A stretch of DNA of 44,671 nucleotides. Origin: Pseudonocardia xinjiangensis. Lineage in GTDB: Bacteria; Actinomycetota; Actinomycetes; Mycobacteriales; Pseudonocardiaceae. Positions within the stretch are counted from its first letter, which is position 1, and every line of letters begins with the position of its first letter. The position numbers and the translations under genes are program-made. Positions 16,219-23,914 of the stretch are shown in pieces. The notes below the pieces were generated by a model that did not search any database, was not told the origin of the DNA, and saw only the letters and a list, made by a program, of their open reading frames with translations. Location: the NCBI RefSeq assembly GCF_012911925.1, contig NZ_JAAXKY010000050.1, positions 1 through 44,671 of the forward strand, read 5' to 3'.

Positions 16219-16928
16219 ACTACTTCGGATGGCTCTTCGACCCCACCAACTGGACCGAACAGGGCGGCGTGTTCCAGCGCCTGATGGAGCACATCGGCTA
16301 CACGGCCATCACCATGGCGATCGCGCTGGTGCTGGCGGTGCCGCTCGGCGCCTGGATCGGGCACACCGGCCGTGGTGGCTTCCTGGTGGTGGGGCTGGCC
16401 AACGGCCTGCGCGCGCTGCCCACGCTGGGCCTGCTCGTGCTGCTGGTCGGAGCGATCGGGATCGGCCTGATCGGGCCACTGATCGCGCTGGTCATCCTCG
16501 CCGTCCCCCCGATTCTCGCCGGCACCTACGCCGGGGTGCGCAACGTCGACAGCGCGGTGGTCGACGCGGCGCGCGGCATGGGCATGCGCGGGCGCGACGT
16601 GCTGTTCCGGGTGGAGCTGCCCAACGCGTTGCCCCTCGTCGTCGGCGGCATCCGCAGCTCGGTGCTGCAGGTGATCTCCACCGCCACGATCGCCGCCTAC
16701 GTCGCACTCGGCGGGCTCGGCCGGTTCATCGTCGACGGCCTCGCCGTGCGCGACTTCCCGCAGATGATCGGCGGTTCGATACTCGTCGCCGCGCTCGCCA
16801 TCGCGTGCGACCTGCTGCTCGCCGCGCTCCAGAAGGTGCTCGTCTCGCCCGGCCTCCAGGCGGCTCCTGCCCGGGGCCGCAGGCTGCGGGCCGTGCCCGA
16901 CCCCCGACCCGCCTCGCAGGCGGCCTGA
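16215..16928 (+). CDS. Osmoprotectant ABC transporter permease 2 (OpuCD/ProW-like)
   Basis: A 237-residue membrane protein, paralogous to the preceding gene. It has about five to six helices and the EAA-type loop DAARGMGMRGRDVLFRVELPNALPLVVGGIR followed by AAYVALGGLGRFIVDGLA. The start overlaps the previous stop as ATGA, so the two permeases are translationally coupled and made in equal amounts. The Arg/Pro-rich C-terminal tail of about 25 residues is probably cytosolic and disordered. Confidence 0.92.
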   Translation: MNYFGWLFDPTNWTEQGGVFQRLMEHIGYTAITMAIALVLAVPLGAWIGHTGRGGFLVVGLANGLRALPTLGLLVLLVGAIGIGLIGPLIALVILAVPPILAGTYAGVRNVDSAVVDAARGMGMRGRDVLFRVELPNALPLVVGGIRSSVLQVISTATIAAYVALGGLGRFIVDGLAVRDFPQMIGGSILVAALAIACDLLLAALQKVLVSPGLQAAPARGRRLRAVPDPRPASQAA

Positions 16929-16955
16929 ACCCGTTCCCAGCCGGAGGACCACCTG

Positions 16956-17879
16956 ATGAGACGCTCCCTGATCGCCCGCACCGCCGCACTGGCGGCCATC
17001 TCCGCCCTCGCCCTGGCGGCGTGTGGCGGCGGCTCCGACCCGCTCAACTCGGGCGGTAGCGCCGCGGCGCCCTCCGACACGATCATCGTGGGGTCGGCCA
17101 ACTTCACCGAGAACCAGATCCTCGCCGAGATCTACGCGCAGGCCCTCCAGGCCAAGGGCATCAACGTGGAGAAGAAGCTCAACATCGGCAGCCGTGAGAC
17201 GTACTTCCCGGGCCTGCAGGACGGTTCCATCGACCTGATCCCGGAGTACACGGGCGTGCTCCTGCAGTTCCTGAACAAGCAGGCCACGGAGACCGCGCCG
17301 GACGCCGTGTACACGGCGCTGAAGTCGGCGCTGCCGGGGAGCCTCACGGTGCTCGACAAGTCCGCGGCCGAGGACAAGGACGCCGTGGTCGTCACGAGGG
17401 AGACCGCCACCCGCCTGAACGCCACGAGCCTCGCCGATCTCGCTCCGAACTGCGGGCAGCTGACGTTCGGCGGGCCGCCGGAGTTCCAGACCCGCCCGGA
17501 CGGCATCCCCGGCATCGCCGAGACCTACGGGTGCAATTTCAAGGAGTACCGGTCCCTCGACGCGGGTGGCCCGCTCACCGTCTCGGCGCTGAAGAACGGC
17601 GACGTGCAGGCCGCCGACATCTTCACCACCGACGCGTCGATCCCGGCCAACGACTTCGTGGTGCTCACCGACCCGAAGGACAACTTCGCCGCGCAGAACG
17701 TGGTGCCGCTGATCAACAAGGCGAAGGTCAACGACACGGTCACGCAGGTGCTCAACGGCGTCTCCGCCAAGCTCACCACCGAGAACCTCACCGCTCTCAA
17801 CGCGGAGGCTGCGGGCGACACGAAGCCGTCGGCCGAGACGGTGGCGAAGAACTGGCTCACCCAGAACGGCCTGGGGTGA
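16956..17879 (+). CDS. Osmoprotectant-binding lipoprotein (OpuCC/ProX-like)
   Basis: A 307-residue extracytoplasmic solute-binding protein. The N-terminal signal MRRSLIARTAALAAISALAL ends in the lipobox LAAC (Cys23), so it is anchored to the outer face of the membrane. The mature part has the OpuAC-type features IIVGSANFTENQILAEIYAQ, RETYFPGLQDGSIDLIPEYTG and LKNGDVQAADIFTTD. It captures the osmoprotectant and delivers it to the permease pair encoded just upstream, 27 bases away, with GGAGG before the ATG. The next gene overlaps its stop by GTGA, so the MOSC gene belongs to the same transcript. Confidence 0.95.
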   Translation: MRRSLIARTAALAAISALALAACGGGSDPLNSGGSAAAPSDTIIVGSANFTENQILAEIYAQALQAKGINVEKKLNIGSRETYFPGLQDGSIDLIPEYTGVLLQFLNKQATETAPDAVYTALKSALPGSLTVLDKSAAEDKDAVVVTRETATRLNATSLADLAPNCGQLTFGGPPEFQTRPDGIPGIAETYGCNFKEYRSLDAGGPLTVSALKNGDVQAADIFTTDASIPANDFVVLTDPKDNFAAQNVVPLINKAKVNDTVTQVLNGVSAKLTTENLTALNAEAAGDTKPSAETVAKNWLTQNGLG

Positions 17880-18700
17880 CCGTGCCGGGCGCCGGCGCCG
17901 TGGGGGCGGTCGGGGCGCTGCGCCGGTACCCGGTCAAGTCGATGCTCGGCGAGGCGCTCACCGAGGCCGTGCTCACGGTGGGAGGGGTCGAGGGCGACCG
18001 CACGCTCGCCCTGCTCGACACGGTCACCGGCCGGGTGGCCACGGCGAAACACCCACGGCTATGGCGGTCGTTGCTCCGGTTCAGTGCCGTGCACGACGGC
18101 ACGGGCGTGCGCATCGTGCTCCCCGACGGCCGTTCGGTCGGCGCCACGGACGACGGCGTCGACGAGCTGTTGTCGGCGGTTCTCGGGCGGACCGTCGTGC
18201 TGGCGGGCACGCGGCCTGCCGGCGCCACGGTGGAACGGCCGGACCCGGAGGACGTGCTGGCCGGCGGGGTGGAGGCCGACGTGCCGTACCAGACGCTGGA
18301 GATCGCGCAGGGCACCAGCGGCTCCTCGTTCGTCGACTACGCCCCGGTGCACCTGATCACCACCGCCACGCTCGACCACATCGGCACCGAGGCGGTGCGC
18401 TACCGGCCCAACGTCGTCGTCGTCGGCCAGCAGGGGGTGCCCTTCGCCGAGAACGACTGGGTCGGCCGGGACATCACGATCGGCGAGGTCCGGCTCCGTG
18501 GCACGCTGCCCACCCCGCGCTGCTCGGTGCCCACCCTCGAACACGGGTCGTTGCCACGTGCCGTGCACGCCGTGCGCACCCTGCTCACCGAGAACCGGGT
18601 GGATGTGCCCGGTTTCGGGGTGCTGCCGTGCGCAGGCGTCTACGCCGAGGTGCTCGATGGTGGTGTGGTGCGCGAGGGCGACCCCGTCGTCCTGGGCTGA
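17876..18700 (+). CDS. MOSC domain-containing protein
   Basis: A 274-residue protein with an N-terminal MOSC beta-barrel (LRRYPVKSMLGEALTEAVLT and VEGDRTLALLD) and a C-terminal MOSC domain ending in TPRCSVPTLEHG, whose Cys is the position expected to handle sulfur or the molybdenum cofactor. Family members are sulfur-carrier or mARC-like proteins, some reducing N-hydroxylated compounds. GTG 17876 overlaps the preceding stop as GTGA. I see no functional link to osmoprotectant uptake beyond co-transcription. A GC-rich inverted repeat covers its stop codon. Confidence 0.9.
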   Translation: MTVPGAGAVGAVGALRRYPVKSMLGEALTEAVLTVGGVEGDRTLALLDTVTGRVATAKHPRLWRSLLRFSAVHDGTGVRIVLPDGRSVGATDDGVDELLSAVLGRTVVLAGTRPAGATVERPDPEDVLAGGVEADVPYQTLEIAQGTSGSSFVDYAPVHLITTATLDHIGTEAVRYRPNVVVVGQQGVPFAENDWVGRDITIGEVRLRGTLPTPRCSVPTLEHGSLPRAVHAVRTLLTENRVDVPGFGVLPCAGVYAEVLDGGVVREGDPVVLG

Positions 18701-18729
18701 CCGGGCTGCGTCGGTCGGCCCCGGTCAGC
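18696..18729. terminator. Bidirectional terminator between the MOSC and SDR genes
   Basis: GCTGACCGGG (18696-18705) and CCCGGTCAGC (18720-18729) form a perfect 10-bp stem around a 14-base loop. The repeat covers the stop codons of both convergent genes (18700 and 18725), so it could end both transcripts. No T-run follows, which is usual at this GC content. Confidence 0.6.
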
Positions 18730-19648
18730 GGTAGCCGGTGGTGTCGGCCGGCTTGCCCGCGTCCTGCACCTCCACGACGTAGCGCCAGGCGTCGGGTGCG
18801 GAGCCGTCGAGATCGGTGAACCCGTACTCGCGGGCCAGGCCGCCCGACGAGAGCGAGGAGCCCTGCCAGCGTTCCCGTTGCGGGTCGGCGGCCAGCGCCG
18901 CCACCGCGCGGCCGATGAAGTGTGGTGTCTCGGAGATGGCGAAGTGCGGTTGCTTCGCGCAGGCGTCGCGCCAGCTCTCCTCGGTGACGCCGTAGACATC
19001 GAGCATGAGCTCCGAGCGCAGCCATCCCGGTGTCACCGCCACCGCCGTGGCGCCGTGGCTGCCGAGCTCGTGGGCCCAGCTTCGCGCCAACCGGATCGGC
19101 GTGATCTTGGCGAGGTCGTAGAACACGTTGATGCGGTAGTTCTCGGCGTTGTACGCGGCGGTGCCGTCGGTGACCTCGACGACCAGGCCGCCGGGCTTGC
19201 GGATCAGCAGCGGGAACGCGTGGTGCGCGGTGACGAGGTGGGTGTCGACGGCGAGGCGGAGCAGCCGCAGCCCGTCGTCGAGGGAGTGCTCCCACACCGG
19301 CTTGTCCCAGTCCGCCAGGAAGTCACCGCCGAAGATGTCGTTCACCAGCACGTCGAGGCGGCCCTGCTCGGCGTCGATGCGGGTCACGAGCGCCGCGACC
19401 TGCTCGGACACGAGGTGGTCGGTGGGCACCGCGATGCCGGTGCCCCCCGCCGCGCTGACCAGCTCGGCGGTCTCCTCGATCGTCTCCGGCCGGTTGTACT
19501 CGCTGCGCCTGCCGCGGGTCGACCGGCCGGTGACGTACACGGTGGCCCCGGCCGCGCCGAGCTCCACCGCGATGCCCCGGCCCGCTCCTCGGGTGGCCCC
19601 CGCAACCAGGGCCACGCGGTCGGTGAGTGGCCTGTTCTCCAGCGTCAT
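18725..19648 (-). CDS. Short-chain dehydrogenase/reductase (SDR)
   Basis: A 307-residue oxidoreductase. The dinucleotide-binding motif is [11 protein letters not shown], with the catalytic YxxxK as YDLAK after YRINVF. The NNAG segment is replaced by VNDIFG, and the C-terminal region is longer than in classical 250-residue SDRs, so this is an atypical member. NADP preference is suggested by TGRSTRGRR after strand 2. Start ATG 19648 follows a GTGAGGA ribosome site; an upstream extension to 19738 overlaps the vapB start and is not needed. Substrate unknown. Confidence 0.88.
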   Translation of the reverse strand: MTLENRPLTDRVALVAGATRGAGRGIAVELGAAGATVYVTGRSTRGRRSEYNRPETIEETAELVSAAGGTGIAVPTDHLVSEQVAALVTRIDAEQGRLDVLVNDIFGGDFLADWDKPVWEHSLDDGLRLLRLAVDTHLVTAHHAFPLLIRKPGGLVVEVTDGTAAYNAENYRINVFYDLAKITPIRLARSWAHELGSHGATAVAVTPGWLRSELMLDVYGVTEESWRDACAKQPHFAISETPHFIGRAVAALAADPQRERWQGSSLSSGGLAREYGFTDLDGSAPDAWRYVVEVQDAGKPADTTGYR

Positions 19649-19709
19649 GGTCCTCACGATGACAGGAATCCTTGACATCCCCTGTCGAAGTAACGGGTTC
19701 AGTGAGGTG

Positions 19710-19715
19710 TATGGT
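19710..19715 (+). promoter_or_regulatory. Putative -10 box of the vapBC operon
   Basis: TATGGT fits TAnnnT and lies 6 bases before the vapB ATG at 19722, so the mRNA is likely leaderless. TTGACA at 19672-19677 looks like a perfect -35 but is 32 bases upstream, too far to be its partner. Confidence 0.5.
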
Positions 19716-19721
19716 TGGTGT

Positions 19722-19940
19722 ATGTCGCGCACCAACATCGACCTCGACGATGAGCTTGTCGCCGAGGCGATGCGTCGCTACGGCCTCAGGACGAAGAAGG
19801 AGGTCGTCGACCTGGCGCTGCGGCGGCTCGTCGGTCCCCGACTGTCGCCGGAGTTCCTGGAGGGCTTGGAAGGGATCGGCTGGGAGGGCGATCTCGACGA
19901 GATGCGCAGGTCGAAGATCGAGGGTCGAGAGTGGAGCTGA
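19722..19940 (+). CDS. vapB: VapB-type antitoxin (ribbon-helix-helix)
   Basis: A 72-residue protein. The opening [20 protein letters not shown] and [15 protein letters not shown] match the DUF2191/VapB ribbon-helix-helix antitoxins: an N-terminal DNA-binding strand and two helices, then a flexible C-terminal tail that wraps the toxin. It should neutralise the PIN toxin encoded next and repress the operon. The toxin start overlaps its stop by 10 bases. The ATG at 19722 is leaderless by the position of the -10 box. Confidence 0.9.
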   Translation: MSRTNIDLDDELVAEAMRRYGLRTKKEVVDLALRRLVGPRLSPEFLEGLEGIGWEGDLDEMRRSKIEGREWS

Positions 19941-20338
19941 TCGACTCGTCGGCGTGGATCGAGTACTTTCGCGCCACCGGGTCACCGGCGAACGTGGCGG
20001 TCCGCGAGTTGGTGCGCGAGCGTCCGCACGACATCGCCGTCACCGAACCCGTGGTCATGGAACTGCTCGCCGGCGCGGGCTCGGAGCGCGCGTTCACCGA
20101 GATTGACAAGCTGACCAGCGGGCTGGCTCTGCTGTCGGTCGATGCTCTCCTGGACTATCGCCACGCGGCGGTGGCGTACCGCGCGGTCAGAGCCGGTGGC
20201 GGCACGGTGCGGAAGCTCCTCGACTGTCTCATCGCCGCCGTCGCGATGCGGACAGGCGCCGTCCTCCTGCACCGCGACCGAGACTTCGACGTGCTCGCCA
20301 GGGCTCTACCCGACCTGCGGGTCCGGTCACTGGTCTGA
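19931..20338 (+). CDS. vapC: VapC-type toxin, PIN-domain ribonuclease
   Basis: A 135-residue PIN-domain nuclease. The acidic catalytic residues are all present: Asp5 in [10 protein letters not shown], Glu44 in PVVMELLAG, Asp98 in LLDCLIAA and Asp116/118 in HRDRDFD. Such toxins cut specific tRNAs or rRNA with magnesium when the antitoxin is lost. GTG 19931 overlaps vapB by 10 bases. It is convergent with the membrane protein gene that ends 6 bases downstream. The RNA target cannot be read. Confidence 0.92.
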   Translation: MELIDSSAWIEYFRATGSPANVAVRELVRERPHDIAVTEPVVMELLAGAGSERAFTEIDKLTSGLALLSVDALLDYRHAAVAYRAVRAGGGTVRKLLDCLIAAVAMRTGAVLLHRDRDFDVLARALPDLRVRSLV

Positions 20339-20343
20339 TCCGT

Positions 20344-21015
20344 TCAGTCCACGACCCGGGTTGCGGCCACCCGCAGCGTGCGCACCGCTGAACGCACCAC
20401 GAGTGCGCACACCAGCGCGCTCACCATGAACGCCGGAAGCGCGAACGGCTTCGTGACGAGCATGGCTGCCGTCGCCGGGCCGTTGACCAGGTTCATCAGC
20501 ACACCCGTGCCGCCGCAGACGACCGCACCGGTCACACCGGTGAGACCCGCCAGCACCGCGACCTGCCGCGTGGGGGCCGCTCGGAGGAACGTGACCGCGA
20601 GCAGGACGACGGCGACGGCTGCCACCAGAAAGCTCGCGGTGTCCTGCAGGCGCGCCAGCGCCACGACGAGCGTCGGGGGCGGGCTCGTGTCCCAGCCGAC
20701 GCCGTTACGCCACAGCAGGTCCCAGCCGAACGTCATCCCCGGGAAGGCCACCAGGAGCAGCAGTGCCGCCCACCGGCTCTGCCGCGCCACCAGCTCGTGC
20801 TGGTACAGCGGGGCGATCTCGCGGACGGCGCCGAACTCGCGCACGGCGCGCACCGCCGCCTCCCGCGGAGGGAGCCCGTAGGTGCGGTGTGCGGCGACGG
20901 CGTCGTGCAGTCCGTCGCGCGCCTCGCGCAGCATGCTCCGCCGGACGCGGGCGGGGCCGTGCAGCGCCCGCGCCAGTTCGGCGAGGTGCTGGTCGACCGG
21001 ATCCTGGACGGTCAC
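20344..21015 (-). CDS. PadR-associated membrane protein
   Basis: A 223-residue protein. An N-terminal helical part (about 1-85, with LREARDGLHDAVAAHRTYGLPPREAAVRAVREFG) resembles the permease-prefix/DUF1700-like domain that often follows a PadR gene, and about five hydrophobic segments follow. The gene starts at GTG 21015 overlapping the PadR stop by GTGA, so it is translated with the regulator. Proteins of this kind are often membrane partners of efflux systems, but no ABC transporter is adjacent. Function unknown. Confidence 0.75.
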   Translation of the reverse strand: MTVQDPVDQHLAELARALHGPARVRRSMLREARDGLHDAVAAHRTYGLPPREAAVRAVREFGAVREIAPLYQHELVARQSRWAALLLLVAFPGMTFGWDLLWRNGVGWDTSPPPTLVVALARLQDTASFLVAAVAVVLLAVTFLRAAPTRQVAVLAGLTGVTGAVVCGGTGVLMNLVNGPATAAMLVTKPFALPAFMVSALVCALVVRSAVRTLRVAATRVVD

Positions 21016-21359
21016 GACAGGCCTCCCGCCGGCCGTCCGGCGGCGGGCCGCAGCACCGCATCCACCACGGCGCTGAACTCGTTCCACTCGGCGCGCTGGC
21101 CCGCTAGGGCGTGGCGCCCGGAGCGGGTGAGTGTGTACGTGCGCCGCTCGCGGCCGGCGACGGTGCTCCAGGTGCCGGAGAGCAACGCCGCGCGCTCGAG
21201 CCTGCGCAGCGCCGGGTAGACGGTGCCGGTGGGCAGGTCGAGGGCACCGCCGCTGCGCGTCTGCAGCGCTTCGATGATCGCGTAACCGTGGCGGGGTCCG
21301 TCCTCGAGCACGGCGAGGATCAGCCCGTCGAGGTGGCCGCGGACGGCGTCGGGTCGCAC
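21012..21359 (-). CDS. PadR family transcriptional regulator
   Basis: A 115-residue winged-helix regulator with the PadR features LDGLILAVLEDGPRHGYAII, LPTGTVYPALRRLERAALL and RRTYTLTRSGRHAL. The short C-terminal helix is of the compact subfamily 2 type. The start GTG 21359 lies 8 bases from the -10 box TAGAAT. An inverted repeat GTAGG-N7-CCTAC covers that box, so self-repression is likely. It is divergent from a membrane protein/multicopper oxidase pair that it may also control. The inducer is unknown. Confidence 0.9.
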   Translation of the reverse strand: MRPDAVRGHLDGLILAVLEDGPRHGYAIIEALQTRSGGALDLPTGTVYPALRRLERAALLSGTWSTVAGRERRTYTLTRSGRHALAGQRAEWNEFSAVVDAVLRPAAGRPAGGLS

Positions 21360-21361
21360 GA

Positions 21362-21378
21362 GTAGGGATTCTACCTAC
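21362..21378. promoter_or_regulatory. PadR autoregulatory operator overlapping -10
   Basis: GTAGG (21362-21366) and CCTAC (21374-21378) are inverted repeats with a 7-base spacer that contains the minus-strand -10 box TAGAAT (21373-21368). A regulator bound here would block the polymerase. A second, shorter half-site pair GTAG-N5-CTAC lies at 21430-21442. Confidence 0.6.
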
Positions 21379-21422
21379 CCGAGCTGTGCGCGCATCAGGA
21401 TGAGGATCAGGGACATCCCGGA

Positions 21423-21448
21423 TACATATGTAGGCACTCTACTTATAG
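21423..21448 (+). promoter_or_regulatory. Candidate promoter/operator of the membrane protein-multicopper oxidase operon
   Basis: TACATATGTA (21423-21432) is a perfect palindrome, overlapped by GTAGGCACTCTAC (GTAG/CTAC inverted, 21430-21442). TTATAG at 21443-21448 could contribute a -10 box about 12 bases before the GTG start at 21460. The region is AT-rich against the background. Roles are inferred. Confidence 0.4.
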
Positions 21449-21459
21449 CTTCTTCAGGT

Positions 21460-21882
21460 GTGGACACTCTCACTCCGGCCGCGCCGGTCGTGCGCAGGCC
21501 TCGAATCTCGTTGTGGACGCTCCGGGCGGTGATCACCGTGCACGTGCTCGCGGCGGTCGCCCAGCCCGTACTGGCCGGGTTGTTCCTCACCGGCGACGTC
21601 GACGCGATCGGCGTGCACGGCCTCATCGGGTCGCTGCTGACCCTCGTCGGAATGGCGGTGATCGGCGTGGCACTGGCCTACGTGCTCGGCGGCCGGGGCA
21701 GGTTGTGGGTGCTGCCGGTGGCGGTGCTGCTCTTCCTCGCCGACGGGTTCCAGATCGCGGCGGGCTACGAACGGCAGCTGGAGCTGCACATCCCGCTCGG
21801 AGTCACGATCGTCGTCGTCTCGGTGCTCCTGGCCGCCTGGGCGTGGAGCCCGTCGGCGGCCCGGCCGCGGACCAGGCGATGA
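21460..21882 (+). CDS. Four-helix integral membrane protein
   Basis: A 140-residue membrane protein with four hydrophobic segments (for example VITVHVLAAVAQPVLAGLFL, IGSLLTLVGMAVIGVALAYVL, VLPVAVLLFLADGFQI, LGVTIVVVSVLLAAWAW). The first segment contains QPVLAGLFLTGD, which resembles the DUF6220-type small membrane proteins, though I am not certain. Start GTG 21460 is preferred because AT-rich promoter-like sequence lies just before it; ATG 21400 is the alternative. Its stop overlaps the multicopper oxidase start by ATGA, so the two are coupled. Confidence 0.7.
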   Translation: MDTLTPAAPVVRRPRISLWTLRAVITVHVLAAVAQPVLAGLFLTGDVDAIGVHGLIGSLLTLVGMAVIGVALAYVLGGRGRLWVLPVAVLLFLADGFQIAAGYERQLELHIPLGVTIVVVSVLLAAWAWSPSAARPRTRR

Positions 21883-23432
21883 CCCGGCTGTCGCGCCGCG
21901 GCTTCCTCGGGCTGGTGGGCGCGGCCGGCGCCGGGGTCGCGCTGGCCGGTTGCGGGCTGGGTTCGACGCCCGGCCAGACAGGGGAGCAGCTGGCCAGTGC
22001 CCTGCCCTTGCCCGACCCGTTCCGGGTGCCGCTACCCGTGCCGCCCGTGACGCGTCCCACCGGGACGGACCCGAGCGGGGCCGATCTCTACCGCGTGACG
22101 CAGCGCGTCGCCGACCTGGAGATCCTGCCCGGAACGCGCACCCCCGTGCTCGGCTACGACGGGATCTTCCCCGGCCCCACGTTCGAGACCCGCCGGGGGC
22201 GCCCCGTCGTGGTGCTGCACCGCAACGAGCTGCCCGTGCCCACCGTGGTGCACCTGCACGGCGGGCACACCCCCGCCGAGAGCGACGGCTGGCCACTGGA
22301 CCTGGTGCTCCCCGTGGGCAGCACCGCCGACCCGATGACGCACCACGGGATGCTCGGCGACCTCGCCGCGGGCGAGCGCGAGTACCGCTACCCGATGGAC
22401 CAGCGCGCGGCGACGCTCTGGTACCACGACCACCGCATGGACTTCACCGGTCCGGCGACCTACCGGGGTCTCGCCGGGTTCCACCTGGTGCGCGACGACG
22501 TCGAGGACGCGCTGCCCCTTCCCCGGGGCGAGCGTGAGCTGCCGCTGATGATCTGCGACCGGGCGTTCGCCGCGGACGGCTCCTTCGCCTACCCGGGGCT
22601 GGACCAGGGGATGCGTTCCGTGCCCGGTGTCGAGGACGACTGGATGGAGGGTGTACTGGGCGACGTCGTGCTGGTGAACGGGGCTCCCTGGCCGGTGCAC
22701 GAGGTCGACGCCGCGCGCTACCGGCTGCGGCTGCTCAACTCCTCCAACGCCCGCCGGTACCGGCTCGTGCTGCAGGTGCCGGGGGCGTCGGACCTGCCGC
22801 TCGTCCAGATCGGGTCCGACGGGGGGCTGCTCGCCGCCCCGGTGACGCACCAGGCGCTCGACCTCGCCGCAGGCGAACGGTTCGACGTGGTCGTCGACTT
22901 CACGGCGCTGCCGGTCGGCACCGAGGTCACGATGGTCAACCCGCTGGGAACGGGCCGGACGACCGACATCATGCGGTTCCGGGTGGTGCGCACCGCGAAG
23001 GACGACAGCCGGGTTCCCGAGCGGCTCGCCGACGTGGAGCCGCTCGTGCCACCGCCGGGCGCGAGCCGGCGGACGTTCCGGTTCACCCGGGGCGCGGTCG
23101 GTGACCACCGGGGGTGGGCGATCAACGGCACCTCGTTCGATCCGGAGCGTTCGCTGGCCGACGTCCCGCTCGGCTGGACCGAGGTGTGGCGGTTCGTCAG
23201 CGACGTGCACCACCCCGTGCACGTGCACCTCGACGCGTTCCAGGTGCTGCGCCGGGGCAGCTTCGGCCCGGGGCCCTACGACGGCGGGTGGAAGGACACG
23301 GTGGACATCCGGCCCGGGGAGATCGTCGACGTCGCGGTGCGGTTCGAGCACTACGCCGGCAAGTTCGTGTTCCACTGCCACAACCTGGAGCACGAGGACA
23401 TGGCGATGATGGCGACGATCCGCACGGTGTGA
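21879..23432 (+). CDS. Multicopper oxidase (Tat-exported, lipoprotein-like)
   Basis: A 517-residue protein. A twin-arginine motif (LSRRGFLGLV) precedes the hydrophobic stretch AGVALAGCGL with a lipobox-like Cys, so it is exported folded and may be lipidated. Three cupredoxin domains follow. Copper ligands are in HLHGGHTP, WYHDHRMD, HPVHVHLDAFQVL and HCHNLEHEDMAMM, the last supplying type 1 and type 3 ligands. The enzyme couples one-electron oxidation of phenols, metals or bilirubin-like substrates to reduction of oxygen to water. Its start overlaps the preceding membrane protein gene by ATGA. CotA/CueO-like activity is likely but the substrate is not known. Confidence 0.94.
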   Translation: MTRLSRRGFLGLVGAAGAGVALAGCGLGSTPGQTGEQLASALPLPDPFRVPLPVPPVTRPTGTDPSGADLYRVTQRVADLEILPGTRTPVLGYDGIFPGPTFETRRGRPVVVLHRNELPVPTVVHLHGGHTPAESDGWPLDLVLPVGSTADPMTHHGMLGDLAAGEREYRYPMDQRAATLWYHDHRMDFTGPATYRGLAGFHLVRDDVEDALPLPRGERELPLMICDRAFAADGSFAYPGLDQGMRSVPGVEDDWMEGVLGDVVLVNGAPWPVHEVDAARYRLRLLNSSNARRYRLVLQVPGASDLPLVQIGSDGGLLAAPVTHQALDLAAGERFDVVVDFTALPVGTEVTMVNPLGTGRTTDIMRFRVVRTAKDDSRVPERLADVEPLVPPPGASRRTFRFTRGAVGDHRGWAINGTSFDPERSLADVPLGWTEVWRFVSDVHHPVHVHLDAFQVLRRGSFGPGPYDGGWKDTVDIRPGEIVDVAVRFEHYAGKFVFHCHNLEHEDMAMMATIRTV

Positions 23433-23451
23433 CGTGCCCTCGGGACCTGCC

Positions 23452-23862
23452 TCAGGACGTGGTCGTCTCGCCGGGGACGACGGGCAGCAGACCGCGTTCG
23501 GCGAACACCTTCTTGGCAGCGAGGGTGGCGTTGAGGGCCCGCGGCAGGCCGCAGTAGACGAGCGCGTGCAGAAAGGCCTCGACGATCTCCTCAGGGGTGA
23601 GGCCGATGTTCAGCGCGGAGTTGATGTTCAGCTCGAGCTGGGGTTCGGTGCCGAGCGCCGTGAGCATCCCGAGGTTGAGGAGCTGCCGGTCGCGGCGCGA
23701 CAGGTTCGGGCGGGCGGATATCTCCCCGAACGCCCAGCCGACGACCTGGTTGCCGAGCTCGGGTGAGACGTCGGCGAGGACGTCGAGGACCTTCAGTCCG
23801 TTCTCACCGTTGGTCTCACGCAGGAGCTGCAGCCCGCGTTCGTACGCTTCCTTCGAGGCCAT
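23452..23862 (-). CDS. Carboxymuconolactone decarboxylase family protein
   Basis: A 136-residue all-helical protein. The stretch LSRRDRQLLNLGMLTALGTEPQLELNI and EIVEAFLHALVYCGLPRALNA carries the conserved Glu and Cys positions of the PcaC/CMD family; it lacks the CxxC of AhpD. PcaC acts in the protocatechuate branch of the beta-ketoadipate pathway, converting 4-carboxymuconolactone. Start ATG 23862 follows AGGAGG on the minus strand. It is 52 bases downstream of the pobA-like gene on the same strand, so it may be part of aromatic acid breakdown, although no other pca genes are in the window. Confidence 0.88.
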   Translation of the reverse strand: MASKEAYERGLQLLRETNGENGLKVLDVLADVSPELGNQVVGWAFGEISARPNLSRRDRQLLNLGMLTALGTEPQLELNINSALNIGLTPEEIVEAFLHALVYCGLPRALNATLAAKKVFAERGLLPVVPGETTTS

Positions 23863-23914
23863 TCGGGGTTCCTCCTGAACATGGTGGACGAGCTTCGCGT
23901 GCCGTGCCGGGGAC

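Noticed and set aside
15567..16928. A 453-codon frame across both osmoprotectant permeases
   Set aside because: The two permeases have proper transmembrane and EAA motifs in their own frames. The first two thirds of this frame is an Arg/Gly/Ala-rich shadow of permease 1; only its last part (from 16215) is the real permease 2.
19672..19677. TTGACA as -35 of vapB
   Set aside because: It is 32 bases before the -10 box, far from the 16-18 expected, and could instead belong to a weak unseen promoter.
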